Positions 9,934-19,706 of a DNA stretch of 64,000 bases are shown piece by piece (position 1 is the stretch's first letter; every line of letters starts with the position of its first letter). The notes beneath the pieces were generated by a model that was given only the letters and a program-made list of their open reading frames with translations, did not search any database and was not told the origin of the DNA. Where the stretch lies: contig OY820613.1 in assembly GCA_963681975.1 (NCBI GenBank), forward strand, positions 3,906,001-3,970,000, given 5' to 3'. The stretch is from JANELJ01 sp024511395 (GTDB taxonomy: Bacteria; Pseudomonadota; Gammaproteobacteria; GRL18). The position numbers were made by a program, and so were the translations under genes.

Positions 9934-10578
9934 TTAAAAAGGGACCGGTGAACAGAACTTAATCATTTCTCCATTTGCAGGGTGCTTAAATTCTAGTTGG
10001 CTAGCATGTAATAATAATCGCTCTGCCATATTAAGTGCCTGGGGATGAGCATAGAGAGGGTCACCCAGAATCGGGTGACCCAGTTGCTGTAAATGCACTC
10101 TTAACTGATGAGAGCGTCCAGTCACCGGTTTTAATAAAATCCGGCTGCGATCGGATAAACATTCCAGGCATTGCCAGAAAGTTTGAGAGGCTTTTCCCTG
10201 AACAGGGTCCACTATCTGACGGGGACGGTTCTCCCAGTCACAGCGCAGTGGCAGATTAATTTCGCCCTGATCATGCTCGGGATGCCCATAAACCACCGCA
10301 ATGTATTCCTTGTTTACTTCCCGTTCCTGAAACTGCCGGCTTAACTGTCGGTGAATGTCTTTATTCAGAGCCAGCATAGTCAGACCGGAAGTTTCCCAGT
10401 CAAGCCGGTGCACAGTTAGAATGGAAGGAAATTTAACGGTCAGACGGCTGATCAGGCAATCCTGTTTATCCTCACCCCGACCCGGGACTGAAAGCAGCAG
10501 GGTGGGTTTATTAACAACCACAAGATAGTTGTCAGCATAAACAATTTCAATCACATTAAAACTTTCAGTGCAAGACAT
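9934..10578 (-). CDS. rluA: RluA, 23S rRNA/tRNA pseudouridine synthase
   Basis: A 214-aa enzyme, close to the 219 aa of E. coli RluA. It isomerises uridine in 23S rRNA (position 746) and in some tRNA anticodon loops (position 32). The catalytic motif HRLDWETSG holds the essential Asp. Other family features are KPTLLLSVPGR near the N terminus, NRPRQIVD, and the C-terminal GRSHQLRVHLQQLGHPILGD. There is no S4 domain, as expected for RluA as opposed to RluC or RluD. The upstream gap to sbcB holds a REP-like hairpin, so it may have its own promoter. Confidence 0.93.
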   Translation of the reverse strand: MSCTESFNVIEIVYADNYLVVVNKPTLLLSVPGRGEDKQDCLISRLTVKFPSILTVHRLDWETSGLTMLALNKDIHRQLSRQFQEREVNKEYIAVVYGHPEHDQGEINLPLRCDWENRPRQIVDPVQGKASQTFWQCLECLSDRSRILLKPVTGRSHQLRVHLQQLGHPILGDPLYAHPQALNMAERLLLHASQLEFKHPANGEMIKFCSPVPF

Positions 10579-10605
10579 GGCTATATTTGTGTTTATCCAT
10601 TTGTT

Positions 10606-10646
10606 CCCTCTCCCTCTGGGAGAGGGTTAGGGTTAGGGTGAGGGGG
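10606..10646. repeat. REP-like hairpin with GGGTTA tail, copy 1
   Basis: CCCTCTCCCTCTGGGAGAGGG forms a stem, followed by a GGGTTAGGGTTAGGG tail. A second copy lies at 26351 next to IS982. Both sit in short gaps at gene ends, the usual place of REP/BIME elements. Confidence 0.65.
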
Positions 10647-10649
10647 TTT

Positions 10650-12104
10650 TTAAAGTCCAATTTCAGCCGGATATTGCTGAAGCTGATCAAGGATCGACAT
10701 CACCTTATCATTATCAGCATACTGTTTTTTTAATTCTTCAAGTTCCTGCCGATATTGATCCAGCTTTATTGAAGCACTGCCCTCAGGGGCCGTTATGCGC
10801 TGGATACGATATTCATCCCAGCGTTGTAATTCATTTAATAATAAAGTGTCTGGATAATTACGACAGCGATAACGAAAAAACATTTCATCCAAGCGGGGAT
10901 CGTCAAAGTTAAACTGCAGACTGTCCAGTTCTTCAATACTGCTTTGTCTGATCTGCTGCATACGTGCCTGATCGGCCGGAGAGAAAAATCCACCGGAATA
11001 CAATTGTAAGTCCGGATCATTTGATGTATCTGTATACTCGGTCTGAAAAGCACTTTGTATTCGTTCTGAGAGGCTTTGATCGCTTAACAGAGTCTCAAGA
11101 TTTTTTTTGCATATGGGTAAATCAATCTGCCATTGTTTAATGGCTTCCGGGGTCAGGGTGTTCAGTGAAACCACAACGGGACACTTATTGATATGAATGG
11201 TTTTCAGGGGCAGCCGCTGTTCTCCTTCAGCCAGATCATCCTTAGATGTAAAGGTAAAATACTTTATCTGTTCGGCATCCATTTTGAGTAATGCTTTAGG
11301 ATCATGATGCAGTTCATAAACAATAACGGTATTTTTGTTACGGGCATCAACGGCTACCGGGATCACAATGCCGATATGACCCTTTTGTGCCGAGTACATA
11401 CCGCTGATATGTATCAGCGGTGTCTGTTTATAACGGTCAAAGAGTTCCTGAATACGGTATTTGAAACGATGCTCATAAACATACTGATACAGCCTTGGCT
11501 GAGTGTTTTTAACCAGTTTGGCCACTTCAATAGTGGCAATCACATCGGATAGCGCATTGTGTGCGGATTCGTGACTGATATGGTTGGCTTCAGTGAGTTT
11601 TTCCAGTCTGAAACTGGTCTGTCCGTCATCGCGTTTGGGCCAGGTAATACCTTCAGGACGCAGGGCATGGGTTACTCTGAGTAAATCCAGAATATCCCAG
11701 CGTGAATTACCGTTTTGCCATTCTCTGGCATAAGGGTCATAGAAATTACGATACAGGGTATTACGGGTAAACTCGTCATCAAAACGGATATTGTTATAAC
11801 CGGTGGTACAGGTATTGGGCTGCGCCATTTCTTTTTGAATACGACGGATAAATTCTGCTTCAATCAGTCCCTGCTGGCGGGCATTCTGTGGTGTTATACC
11901 GGTGACCAAGCAGGCCTGGGGATTAGGCAGAAAATCATTAGCCGGCCGGCAGTATATAACCAGTGGCTCACCTATTATATTTAGTTCTTCATCGGTACGT
12001 ATACCGGCAAACTGTGCTGGATGTTCCCGCTGCGGATCGGTTCCAAAGGTTTCATAATCGTGCCAGTATAGTGTTCCGGCTGGAGTAGTGTTGGGGTTTG
12101 GCAT
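10650..12104 (-). CDS. sbcB: Exonuclease I (SbcB)
   Basis: A 484-aa single-strand 3'-5' DNA exonuclease of the DnaQ fold, acting in mismatch repair and recombination. ExoI starts with WHDYETFG (DEDD Asp/Glu, residues 14-21). The second acidic motif lies in TGYNNIRFDDEF and the Exo III motif in SAHNALSDV. The ExoI SH3-like and helical C-terminal domains follow. Its length is normal (E. coli 475). It starts 3 bp after the stop of the acidic membrane protein gene, so the two are likely co-transcribed. Confidence 0.95.
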   Translation of the reverse strand: MPNPNTTPAGTLYWHDYETFGTDPQREHPAQFAGIRTDEELNIIGEPLVIYCRPANDFLPNPQACLVTGITPQNARQQGLIEAEFIRRIQKEMAQPNTCTTGYNNIRFDDEFTRNTLYRNFYDPYAREWQNGNSRWDILDLLRVTHALRPEGITWPKRDDGQTSFRLEKLTEANHISHESAHNALSDVIATIEVAKLVKNTQPRLYQYVYEHRFKYRIQELFDRYKQTPLIHISGMYSAQKGHIGIVIPVAVDARNKNTVIVYELHHDPKALLKMDAEQIKYFTFTSKDDLAEGEQRLPLKTIHINKCPVVVSLNTLTPEAIKQWQIDLPICKKNLETLLSDQSLSERIQSAFQTEYTDTSNDPDLQLYSGGFFSPADQARMQQIRQSSIEELDSLQFNFDDPRLDEMFFRYRCRNYPDTLLLNELQRWDEYRIQRITAPEGSASIKLDQYRQELEELKKQYADNDKVMSILDQLQQYPAEIGL

Positions 12105-12107
12105 GGT

Positions 12108-13046
12108 TTATTTTTTTTCTGCCTGCTCCTGTTCAGCCAGTGCCGCAGCCCAGGGAGCTTCATCCTCAATTGCCGGTTCCATTTCAGGTTCTGCTGTATT
12201 TGCCTCTGGCTCTTGGCTAACCAGAGAGTCTGCTTTATCGAGATCAGTATCCAGTTCATCACTGATATCTAGGTTGACAGCAGGACTGTCATCCAGGGTA
12301 GCATCTTTTTCTGCCAGATCAATGGACCATGGCGTATCCACCTTGTCATGATCATCCTGCGGTGAAGGAGCCATGGCGGATGGACCTTTTTCATTACCCA
12401 GTCGGTTGTCACGCAGGTAAATAATAGCCTTCAGGATTTTTTGGGCATTGCTTTCCACTTCCTGTCCAGTTTTTTTACCGTGTTCAGTCATTAAAGAGGT
12501 TACGGTTTCCAGTGCTTCGAACAGGTGTTCATTCAGTTCGGTGTTTTTCAGGTGCAGCTCAGACAGTTCATTAAGATGGGCTTCATTTAATTCCGCCTGT
12601 TCTCGAGCCATAATGGTGGTGTTAGTATTTTCTTCGGCGGCAGAAACATCATTAACCGCTTCAGGTGCTGCTGCCTGTGCAGAGCCGGATACTTTTAGAA
12701 ATGTGTTGTTTACTTCGCCAACGGTTTCAGAATATTCCAACAGGCGATAAGTGTCATGTTTAAGGTAAAGGGTAACAAACTCCTTAATCAGGTCTTTTTC
12801 CTCATCATAAAGTTTTTCTGCCTGGGCATCAGCACCCCCGAAAAAGCCAATTCTTGACAGAATATTTTTTATGGCGGTAATGCGTTCTTCCTTGCTTTTT
12901 ACATAGCCTCTGACCAGTTCATTAGCAGCTTTAACATCCTTGCGTCTGGCCTTGCTACTGAAAATAAAGACCATCAGCAGAATTAACAGCAGGACAATAC
13001 TGGCTTCAGCGGTAAGGATAAACAGTTTGGGTATCATTGCTTCCAT
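12108..13046 (-). CDS. Membrane-anchored acidic protein of unknown function
   Basis: A 312-aa protein with one N-terminal helix (about residues 12-28, AEASIVLLLILLMVFIF), a basic stop-transfer segment (SSKARRKD), a helical region of about 30-130, and an acidic, low-complexity C terminus rich in Glu, Asp and Ala. It is probably anchored in the inner membrane with its body in the cytoplasm. Its start ATG lies inside what was the 3' end of the VWA gene. Bases 13047-13114 still read …RKWKLKRELAYEELMEAM in frame with a TM tail, so the two genes probably overlapped and were translated together before IS-B separated them. I do not recognise a family. Confidence 0.7.
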   Translation of the reverse strand: MEAMIPKLFILTAEASIVLLLILLMVFIFSSKARRKDVKAANELVRGYVKSKEERITAIKNILSRIGFFGGADAQAEKLYDEEKDLIKEFVTLYLKHDTYRLLEYSETVGEVNNTFLKVSGSAQAAAPEAVNDVSAAEENTNTTIMAREQAELNEAHLNELSELHLKNTELNEHLFEALETVTSLMTEHGKKTGQEVESNAQKILKAIIYLRDNRLGNEKGPSAMAPSPQDDHDKVDTPWSIDLAEKDATLDDSPAVNLDISDELDTDLDKADSLVSQEPEANTAEPEMEPAIEDEAPWAAALAEQEQAEKK

Positions 13047-13474
13047 AAGTTCTTCATAAGCCAGTTCTCGTTTAAGTTTCCATTTTCGCCAGACCAGCCT
13101 ATAATGCCAACAATTAAATTAACTAAAGTTTAGAGTTTCAGCTCCCCCAAAAAGGAGAATCATTTAAAATTTATTGATTACCTCAGTTAACCGATAGTCC
13201 GTAACAGGAACCGTGTATCCCTTGCTGAAGCCGCCGTGAATCCATCCATGGATGCTTTTCGACAGCCACCCTGCTGTCGAAACTTCATCAAGGGACACCC
13301 GGCCCCTGTTACTCCGAGGTAAACAAAATAATTCAGTAAAAACAGGAAAAAAATGTAAAAAAAAGCAAAAAACAGTTGACAAAAATTCGGCAGCATTGCT
13401 GCTGCTTCTTCTTAAAAGAGCTATCTTTTAAGAAGCGGCCTTCAGTAAGAAAAAACAAACTTCTGTAGGCCGCA

Positions 13475-14219
13475 ATGCACATCAAAGGATACGGCAATAT
13501 CCCCGGTGAACTGTTTTATTACATAACATTTTTAACCCGAGCGCTACCCCTTAGGAGCGCAAAAACCTTTATTGAGTTACTAATGGGCAGTTTATTAACT
13601 CAATCAGGGTTTGTAACCAGTGCTATCTGGATAGTGGGCATGGCCAGGCAATGGCCCGGTTATTATAAATGGCTTGAAACCGGTCAGTGGTCTTATCTTA
13701 AACTGATGAGACAGTGGACGGCCCTGTTTCTAAAGCTGTTTGGGGATAATCCGGTTTATCTGGCCATAGATGACTCTATCGTGCTGCGTCATTCCAAAAA
13801 GGCACCCATGAGTCAGATACACCACCAGCATGGTAATAAAACCAATCTGTCCCGGTATGTCAGAGGGCAATGCCGGGTAGCACTGGCTGCGATTGTTAAG
13901 CGTTCTGGCTGTAATACGGCTCTGCCATTGTTATTACGTTTAACACCACAGGCCGGTAACAGTGGTAAACTGGTAATTGCCCGAAGTCTTATCCGGGCAT
14001 TGCTGGAACCGCTAAAAGATAAAGCGGTTACTGTATTGGTGGACAGTTGGTATATGTGCCGTTCTTTTATTGAACCGGTACAGGCTTATAATATGACGGT
14101 TATAGGTCAGGTACGAATCGATACCGTATTATATAAACGACCCTGGTAAGGTAAAGGCCGGGGACGACCCGGAAAATATGTGACACGTTATACAAAAGAA
14201 GAAATTAAACGGCTGCCTT
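13475..14219 (+). pseudogene. IS-B transposase, N-terminal part (nonsense, interrupted)
   Basis: Start of a DDE-type transposase that begins MHIKGYGNIP, with a candidate catalytic Asp in AIDDSIVLRH and a second in VLVDSWYM. Compared with IS-B copy 2, CAA has become TAA at 14147-14149 (after KRPW). The ribosome-binding site reads TGTAGG instead of TGGAGG, and IS-A copy D enters at 14220. This copy is triply disabled. The family looks like the IS4/IS701-type superfamily, but the 7-bp duplication does not settle which. Confidence 0.85.
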
Positions 14220-14225
14220 TAAATA

Positions 14226-15723
14226 GTTCGACCTGAATAAATCATAGCACATTGATTTATAAAGAAATATTGCTTGATTATGGGTGTTAAATTTGCAGGT
14301 TTTTGGTAAAATAAGCCTTATTACCTTGCAAATTTCCAGACCAGAATGAAGCCAGAGAAACAGCCAAAAATACCTCAGGAAGACCTGTTCAGGATGCGCC
14401 CTGAAAACATGCTGGACATAAACCATGAGTTGATTAAGTTATCAAAACACATAGATTGGGAAAGTCCTGATAAAGAATGGGGCGCTCTGTTTGTATCCAC
14501 TAAAGGTGCTCCTGCCATACGCACTCGATTGATTGCAGGATTGCATTACCTGAAACACCTGCATGATTTATCGGATGAACAGGTAGTAAAAGGCTGGACA
14601 GAAAATCCGTACTGGCAGTATTTCTGTGGTGAAGAATACTTTCAGCATAAAATGCCTATACACCCTACGACCATGACCAAATGGCGTAACCGGCCGGGTA
14701 AATCAGGCAGTGAAAAATTACTGATTGAAACCATTAAAGCCGGACTAAAGAGTAAAACCATAAAGCCCGGCAGTTTAAAGAAAGTCACGGTAGATACTAC
14801 CGTACAGGAAAAGAACATCGCTTTTCCAACCGATTCAAAGCTCCTGAACAAAGCCAGAGAAAACCTGGTTAAACTGTCCAAAGAGCACGGTATTAAACTG
14901 CGTCAGAACTATAATCGGGTTGGGCCGCAATATGTACTAATGGCCAGTCGTTATGCTCATGCAAAACAGTTTAAACGCATGAAGAAAATGAACAATAAAC
15001 TGAAATCCCGTTTAGGTCGTGTTAAACGGGATATTGAACGACAACTGCCCAACTATTCTGTTGATATTCAGTCTCTGTTTGAAGTAGCTCTAAAACAGGC
15101 TCAGAAACTGATTGAGCAGGAGCAGCACAGTAAAAACAAGCTTTACAGTTTACATGCACCGGAAGTCGAGTGTATCAGTAAAGGCAAAGCTCATAAGCCT
15201 TATGAATTTGGAGTTAAAGCCAGTATCGCGGTAACTAACAAGGAAGGCTTTGTTATTGGCGCTCAAAGTTGTCCGGGCAATCCTTATGATGGACATACCT
15301 TGCTGCCACAACTGGAACAGATAAAACAGTTTACAGCCGTACAACCGGAACAGTGCTTTGTTGACCGGGGTTATCGTGGACATGAAGTAAAAGACACTAA
15401 AGTTTTTATCTCAGGTCAGAAGCGAGGCGTTACCCGAAGTATTAAAAAGGCATTAAAACGGCGAAGTGCGATTGAGCCTGAAATCGGTCATATGAAAAAC
15501 GATGGCCGTTTAGACCGCTGCTACCTCAAAGGTGCAGTCGGTGATGCCATTAATGTGGTTATGGTAGCCGCTGGTCATAACTTAAGAAAGATCCTCAATA
15601 AGCTCCGGCTTTTGTGGCTCAAAATTATTTCCGGTTTGATGGGATATTTTATCAAACCAGAACAATCAGCCGCTTTAAACCTGGCTTGATGTCAGACTTA
15701 AAACGGTATTATTCAGGTTGAAC
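14226..15723 (+). mobile_element. IS-A copy D, inserted in IS-B copy 1
   Basis: A full 1498-bp element flanked by TAAATA (14220-14225 and 15724-15729). The empty site is preserved in IS-B copy 2 at about 28939, reading CCTTTAAATAAGG. Direct comparison shows that insertion duplicated TAAATA, or AA if the terminal TA belongs to the element. Confidence 0.95.
14346..15689 (+). CDS. IS5-like DDE transposase, intact
   Basis: A 447-aa transposase with candidate catalytic Asp150, Asp340 and Glu377/379 intact. It starts at the ATG after ATTTCCAGACCAGA, the same start as in all other copies. It is nearly identical to copy E (starts MKPEKQPKIPQ), with which it lies in tandem inside IS-B. Together they are the best candidates for active sources of the family. 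Short minus-strand ORFs inside it are shadows. Confidence 0.92.
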   Translation: MKPEKQPKIPQEDLFRMRPENMLDINHELIKLSKHIDWESPDKEWGALFVSTKGAPAIRTRLIAGLHYLKHLHDLSDEQVVKGWTENPYWQYFCGEEYFQHKMPIHPTTMTKWRNRPGKSGSEKLLIETIKAGLKSKTIKPGSLKKVTVDTTVQEKNIAFPTDSKLLNKARENLVKLSKEHGIKLRQNYNRVGPQYVLMASRYAHAKQFKRMKKMNNKLKSRLGRVKRDIERQLPNYSVDIQSLFEVALKQAQKLIEQEQHSKNKLYSLHAPEVECISKGKAHKPYEFGVKASIAVTNKEGFVIGAQSCPGNPYDGHTLLPQLEQIKQFTAVQPEQCFVDRGYRGHEVKDTKVFISGQKRGVTRSIKKALKRRSAIEPEIGHMKNDGRLDRCYLKGAVGDAINVVMVAAGHNLRKILNKLRLLWLKIISGLMGYFIKPEQSAALNLA

Positions 15724-15772
15724 TAAATAAGGAAACCGTACACCTGTATGGACGTGAACAGCAGGTTAATTA

Positions 15773-17270
15773 GTCTGCCTTGAATAAAACATAGTGCATT
15801 GATTTATAAAGAAATATTTCTTGATTATGGGTGTTAAATTTGCAGGTTTTTGGTAAAATAAGCCTTATTACCTTGCAAATTTCCAGACCAGAATGAAGCC
15901 AGAGAAACAGCCAAAAATACCTCAGGAAGACCTGTTCAGGATGCGCCTTGAAAACATGCTGGACATAAACCATGAGTTGATTAAGTTATCAAAACACATA
16001 GATTGGGAAAGTCCTGATAAAGAATGGGGCGCTCTGTTTGTATCCACTAAAGGTGCTCCTGCCATACGCACTCGATTGATTGCAGGATTGCATTACCTGA
16101 AACACCTGCATGATTTATCGGATGAACAGGTAGTAAAAGGCTGGACAGAAAATCCGTACTGGCAGTATTTCTGTGGTGAAGAATACTTTCAGCATAAAAT
16201 GCCTATACACCCTACGACCATGACCAAATGGCGTAACCGGCTGGGTAAATCAGGCAGTGAAAAATTACTGATTGAAACCATTAAAGCCGGACTAAAGAGT
16301 AAAACCATAAAGCCCGGCAGTTTAAAGAAAGTCACGGTAGATACTACCGTACAGGAAAAGAACATCGCTTTTCCAACCGATTCAAAGCTCCTGAACAAAG
16401 CCAGAGAAAACCTGGTTAAACTGTCCAAAGAGCACGGTATTAAACTGCGTCAGAACTATAATCGGGTTGGGCCGCAATATGTACTAATGGCCAGTCGTTA
16501 TGCACATGCAAAACAGTTTAAACGCATGAAGAAAATGAACAATAAACTGAAATCCCGTTTAGGTCGTGTTAAACGGGATATTGAACGACAACTGCCCAAC
16601 TATTCTGTTGATATTCAGTCTCTGTTTGAAGTAGCTCTAAAACAGGCTCAGAAACTGATTGAGCAGGAGCAGCACAGTAAAAACAAGCTTTACAGTTTAC
16701 ATGCACCGGAAGTCGAGTGTATCAGTAAAGGCAAAGCTCATAAGCCTTATGAATTTGGAGTTAAAACCAGTATCGCGGTAACTAACAAGGAAGGCTTTGT
16801 TATTGGTGCTCAAAGTTGTCCGGGCAATCCTTATGATGGACATACCTTGCTGCCACAACTGGAACAGATAAAACAGTTTACAGCCGTACAACCGGAACAC
16901 TGCTTTGTTGACCGTGGTTATCGTGGACATGAAGTAAAAGACACTAAAGTTTTTATCTCAGGTCAGAAGCGAGGCGTTACCCGAAGTATTAAAAAGGCAT
17001 TAAAACGGCGCAGTGCGATTGAGCCTGAAATTGGTCATATGAAAAACGATGGCCGTTTAGACCGCTGCTACCTCAAAGGTGCAGTCGGTGATGCCATTAA
17101 TGTGGTTATGGTAGCCGCTGGACATAACTTAAGAAAGATCCTCAATAAGCTCCGGCTTTTGTGGCTCAAAATTATTTCCGGTTTGATGGGGTCTTTTATC
17201 AAACCGGGGCAATCAGCTGCTTTAAACCTGGCTTGATGTCAGGCTTAAAACGGTATTATTCAGGTTGAAC
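15773..17270 (+). mobile_element. IS-A copy E, inserted in IS-B copy 1
   Basis: A full 1498-bp element in the same orientation as D, flanked by TAATTA (15767-15772 and 17271-17276). Only about 43 bp of IS-B separate D and E. The equivalent TAATTA in IS-B copy 2 is also occupied by IS-A (copy F), in the opposite orientation. Confidence 0.95.
15893..17236 (+). CDS. IS5-like DDE transposase, intact
   Basis: A 447-aa transposase that differs from copy D at a handful of residues (for example KTSIAV and PEHCFVD, both shared with copy F). The DDE candidates are preserved. Sharing private changes with copy F, which sits at the same target in the other IS-B, suggests that E and F are close relatives. 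The C-terminal end reads LMGSFIKPGQSAALNLA. Confidence 0.92.
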   Translation: MKPEKQPKIPQEDLFRMRLENMLDINHELIKLSKHIDWESPDKEWGALFVSTKGAPAIRTRLIAGLHYLKHLHDLSDEQVVKGWTENPYWQYFCGEEYFQHKMPIHPTTMTKWRNRLGKSGSEKLLIETIKAGLKSKTIKPGSLKKVTVDTTVQEKNIAFPTDSKLLNKARENLVKLSKEHGIKLRQNYNRVGPQYVLMASRYAHAKQFKRMKKMNNKLKSRLGRVKRDIERQLPNYSVDIQSLFEVALKQAQKLIEQEQHSKNKLYSLHAPEVECISKGKAHKPYEFGVKTSIAVTNKEGFVIGAQSCPGNPYDGHTLLPQLEQIKQFTAVQPEHCFVDRGYRGHEVKDTKVFISGQKRGVTRSIKKALKRRSAIEPEIGHMKNDGRLDRCYLKGAVGDAINVVMVAAGHNLRKILNKLRLLWLKIISGLMGSFIKPGQSAALNLA

Positions 17271-17276
17271 TAATTA

Positions 17277-17771
17277 CCGAACAGCGGAGGCTAAAGCCCG
17301 CTTTCTGAATGGCCAGTCGGTATGCTTTGTCTGGTGTGAGTTTGAGGACTCTAAAGGGAAAAAAGACCACGTCTATTACTGTCAACAGATATGCAGTTAC
17401 GTGGTCTGGATATTAGTGTCGCTTATGAAAAGCGCTGGTCGATTGAGCCCTTGTTCAATCAGTTAAAAAATGCCCGGGGCATGAAACAAACCTGGCAGAA
17501 AACCCGGAAGGTGTTACATCGATGGGTACACATTATTGCTCCGGGGTATATTATACCTCAATTGCGGGCTATTAAATGTCCGGACCCGGTATTGCGCTTA
17601 ATTGATAATACGCCCTGGCGAAAGAATACACCCATTACTGCCGGAAGAATACGAATGGGATTGATAAGGTATTTTTCGCAGGTTAGGGTCAGGGACTGGT
17701 GGGATGGTAAGTCCCAAAAATTCCAGCCACCGGATACAGATTTTTTAAGGCGATTTGAAGATTTGTTATAA
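17277..17771 (+). pseudogene. IS-B transposase, C-terminal part
   Basis: Remainder of the IS-B transposase after the nested insertions. From about 17385 it reads LSTDMQLRGLDISVAYEKRWSIEPL and holds the YxxRWxIEPLFNQLK motif with the catalytic Glu. The upstream part (AEAKARFLNGQSVCFVWCEF) is in another frame, so at least one frameshift lies at about 17380. It ends at 17771, 95 bp before the right end of IS-B. Confidence 0.8.
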
Positions 17772-17866
17772 AAACAATTTCAAAACAGCTGGTTATAAAC
17801 AAATCGTTAAAGAACGTATGAGCGAAACAGGACTCTCAAGGGTGAGCTGTCGCTCTAAACTTTAGT

Positions 17867-19510
17867 TAAATTAACAATCACCGCAATAATAATACCCATC
17901 ATCCAGCCGGAATCTTTTTCTGCAGGAGTAGCAGGTTCAGCGATTTCTACAATTTTTTCAGGGGATTTCTCAGCCTGCGGCTTTTCCGCTTCCGGCTCCA
18001 GTAGTAAATTATCAAATTTAGGCAGGGTAAGCTGAATTGGGCGTGAAGTATAGTTTACCGGGCGGCCGCTGCGGGTACGGGTCAGCATGTGGATAACTAT
18101 CTGGTAATCCTTGTCCGGATCCAGTGCATCACTTTCATAACTACACTCCAGCAACTGCGGGTTAGCACGGTTTAGCTCAATGTTTCTGGATTGACCGTTT
18201 TCAATGAGTTGTGCGCTGATTTTCATTTTACGGGCATTTATCAATTCCAGGTTGGGTGAGACAAAGATCTGATGATAATTTTTTGCACTTTTCTGGATCT
18301 GATCAACCCGGGTACTGATCAGGTCAATATCATGAACCAGTACGGAATGATTAATTTCCCGCTGAAAGGTTTCACTGCTGGCCTGAAATACAAAGTTATT
18401 TTTACCGATTTCCAGTGTTTTTTATTAGGGGATGTCTGTTGGGCACTGAAGGAAATAAACTGCAGAAAGTCATCGTCCGTTATTTTTTCATTATCATTGC
18501 TCATAAACAGAGAAATATTCAGGGTTTCTCCGGCAAACAGATTATTAGGAATACGGTTGGTCTGGATCTGCAGATTGGTGACAATCATAACCCGGTTATC
18601 CGGATCGGTCTGGGCATTAATTGACCATTCTCCGGGTTTAGGACGGGATATGGTAATGAGATCGTAATTTTTTTCTGCCCGGTTCGACCACCTTAGTGGG
18701 TTTGGCGCCTTTGGGTTTAAATACCAGTAGAGTCAACTCCATAATGGAGTCATCCACCAGAAAGGTATTGTTAACCAGTGGTACCGTATCCCGTTTAGTG
18801 GTTTTTTCAAACAGGCGCAGAAAAATACGTTCAAGCTGTTCAGCATTATCCGTTTGCTCATAACCGACGTCTGTTTTAGTGGATAATTGCTGTAAAAAAT
18901 CATGGTCGGCATTGGCAGACAGGGCAATGGTATGAATGCTGGCCCCGGTTTTTTCGATTCTGGCCAGTAAAGTGGTCAGTATTCTTTTACGTTCAGCGGC
19001 ATTTTTACTCTTGTCCTTGCTGATATCAATCATACCGTCGGTAAGCAGAATAATACTGCATTGATGCAGACGGGACGGCTTATCACCACAGTCGGCAATA
19101 GCGGCTTCCAGAGCCAGACCGATATTGGTAAACATGTCTTTGGAGTGGATTTTAGTACTGGCCTTGCGGGCTTCGGCTTTCCATTTGTCATTGGTTACGT
19201 CGGAGCGGATCAAAGGGTCGGCTCTGGTGCCGAAAGTCCAGACATCGGCGGTGCTGTCTGGTGGTAATAAACCCACCAGCAGCCGCAGTGCCGGCAGGCG
19301 TAGATTAGCCGGGTCATTTTTCTTCATACTTCCGGAAACATCAATCAGCACCCTGACATCACTGGTTTGCGGCTGCTGTTCGACCTGCTGAGCCGTCAGC
19401 CCTGTTATGGGAAACAGTAATGTTAACAAAACAGTCAGCAGAAGAACAAAATTGGAAAATGGGATTGTATCAGTAAAAAACTGCCGGACTGATGCAAAAA
19501 AAATGAGCAT
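17867..19510 (-). pseudogene. von Willebrand factor type A (VWA) domain protein, disrupted
   Basis: The original gene encoded a signal peptide or N-terminal helix (about residues 15-40), then a VWA domain with a perfect MIDAS start (LIDVSGSMKKND, later LTDGMID). A long beta-rich region and a C-terminal membrane helix (GWMMGIIIAVIVN) followed. Two one-base changes in A runs, at about 18671 and 18422, break the frame. Reading across them restores continuous protein. IS-B copy 1 entered inside the last helix. Removing IS-B joins VIVN to LIVGIIG, and a further frame change leads to WRKWKLKRELAYEELMEAM at 13047-13114. Substrate and partner are unknown, but the adjacent acidic membrane protein was probably made with it. 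Confidence 0.85.
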
Positions 19511-19706
19511 GTATTAACCTTGAAATAATCGTAGTAACTGATATTGAGTATCGGCCATTATAGAAAAAGCTTAAGTGCTTAATTTTTTCCAGATTTTTCT
19601 TAATATTGATCGACTTTGTAAAAATTAATTCCCTTAAGGTAATGACGGATAGGTATAACAAGGATAAAATAGGGGCCTGATAAACTAAACTATGGTAGAT
19701 CTGACA

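Larger units (their letters stand above)
13122..17866 (+). mobile_element. IS-B copy 1, carrying two nested IS-A copies
   Basis: IS-B ends are ACTAAAGTTTAGAG… at the left and …CTCTAAACTTTAGT at the right. The element is flanked by the 7-bp duplication TAAATTA (13115-13121 and 17867-17873). Without the two IS-A copies it would be about 1.7 kb. Its leader holds hairpins between the left end and the transposase. In this copy the first hairpin is altered by a segment containing a small second palindrome (TTTCGACAG/CTGTCGAAA, about 13257-13282). It interrupts the TM-coding end of a VWA gene. Confidence 0.9.
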
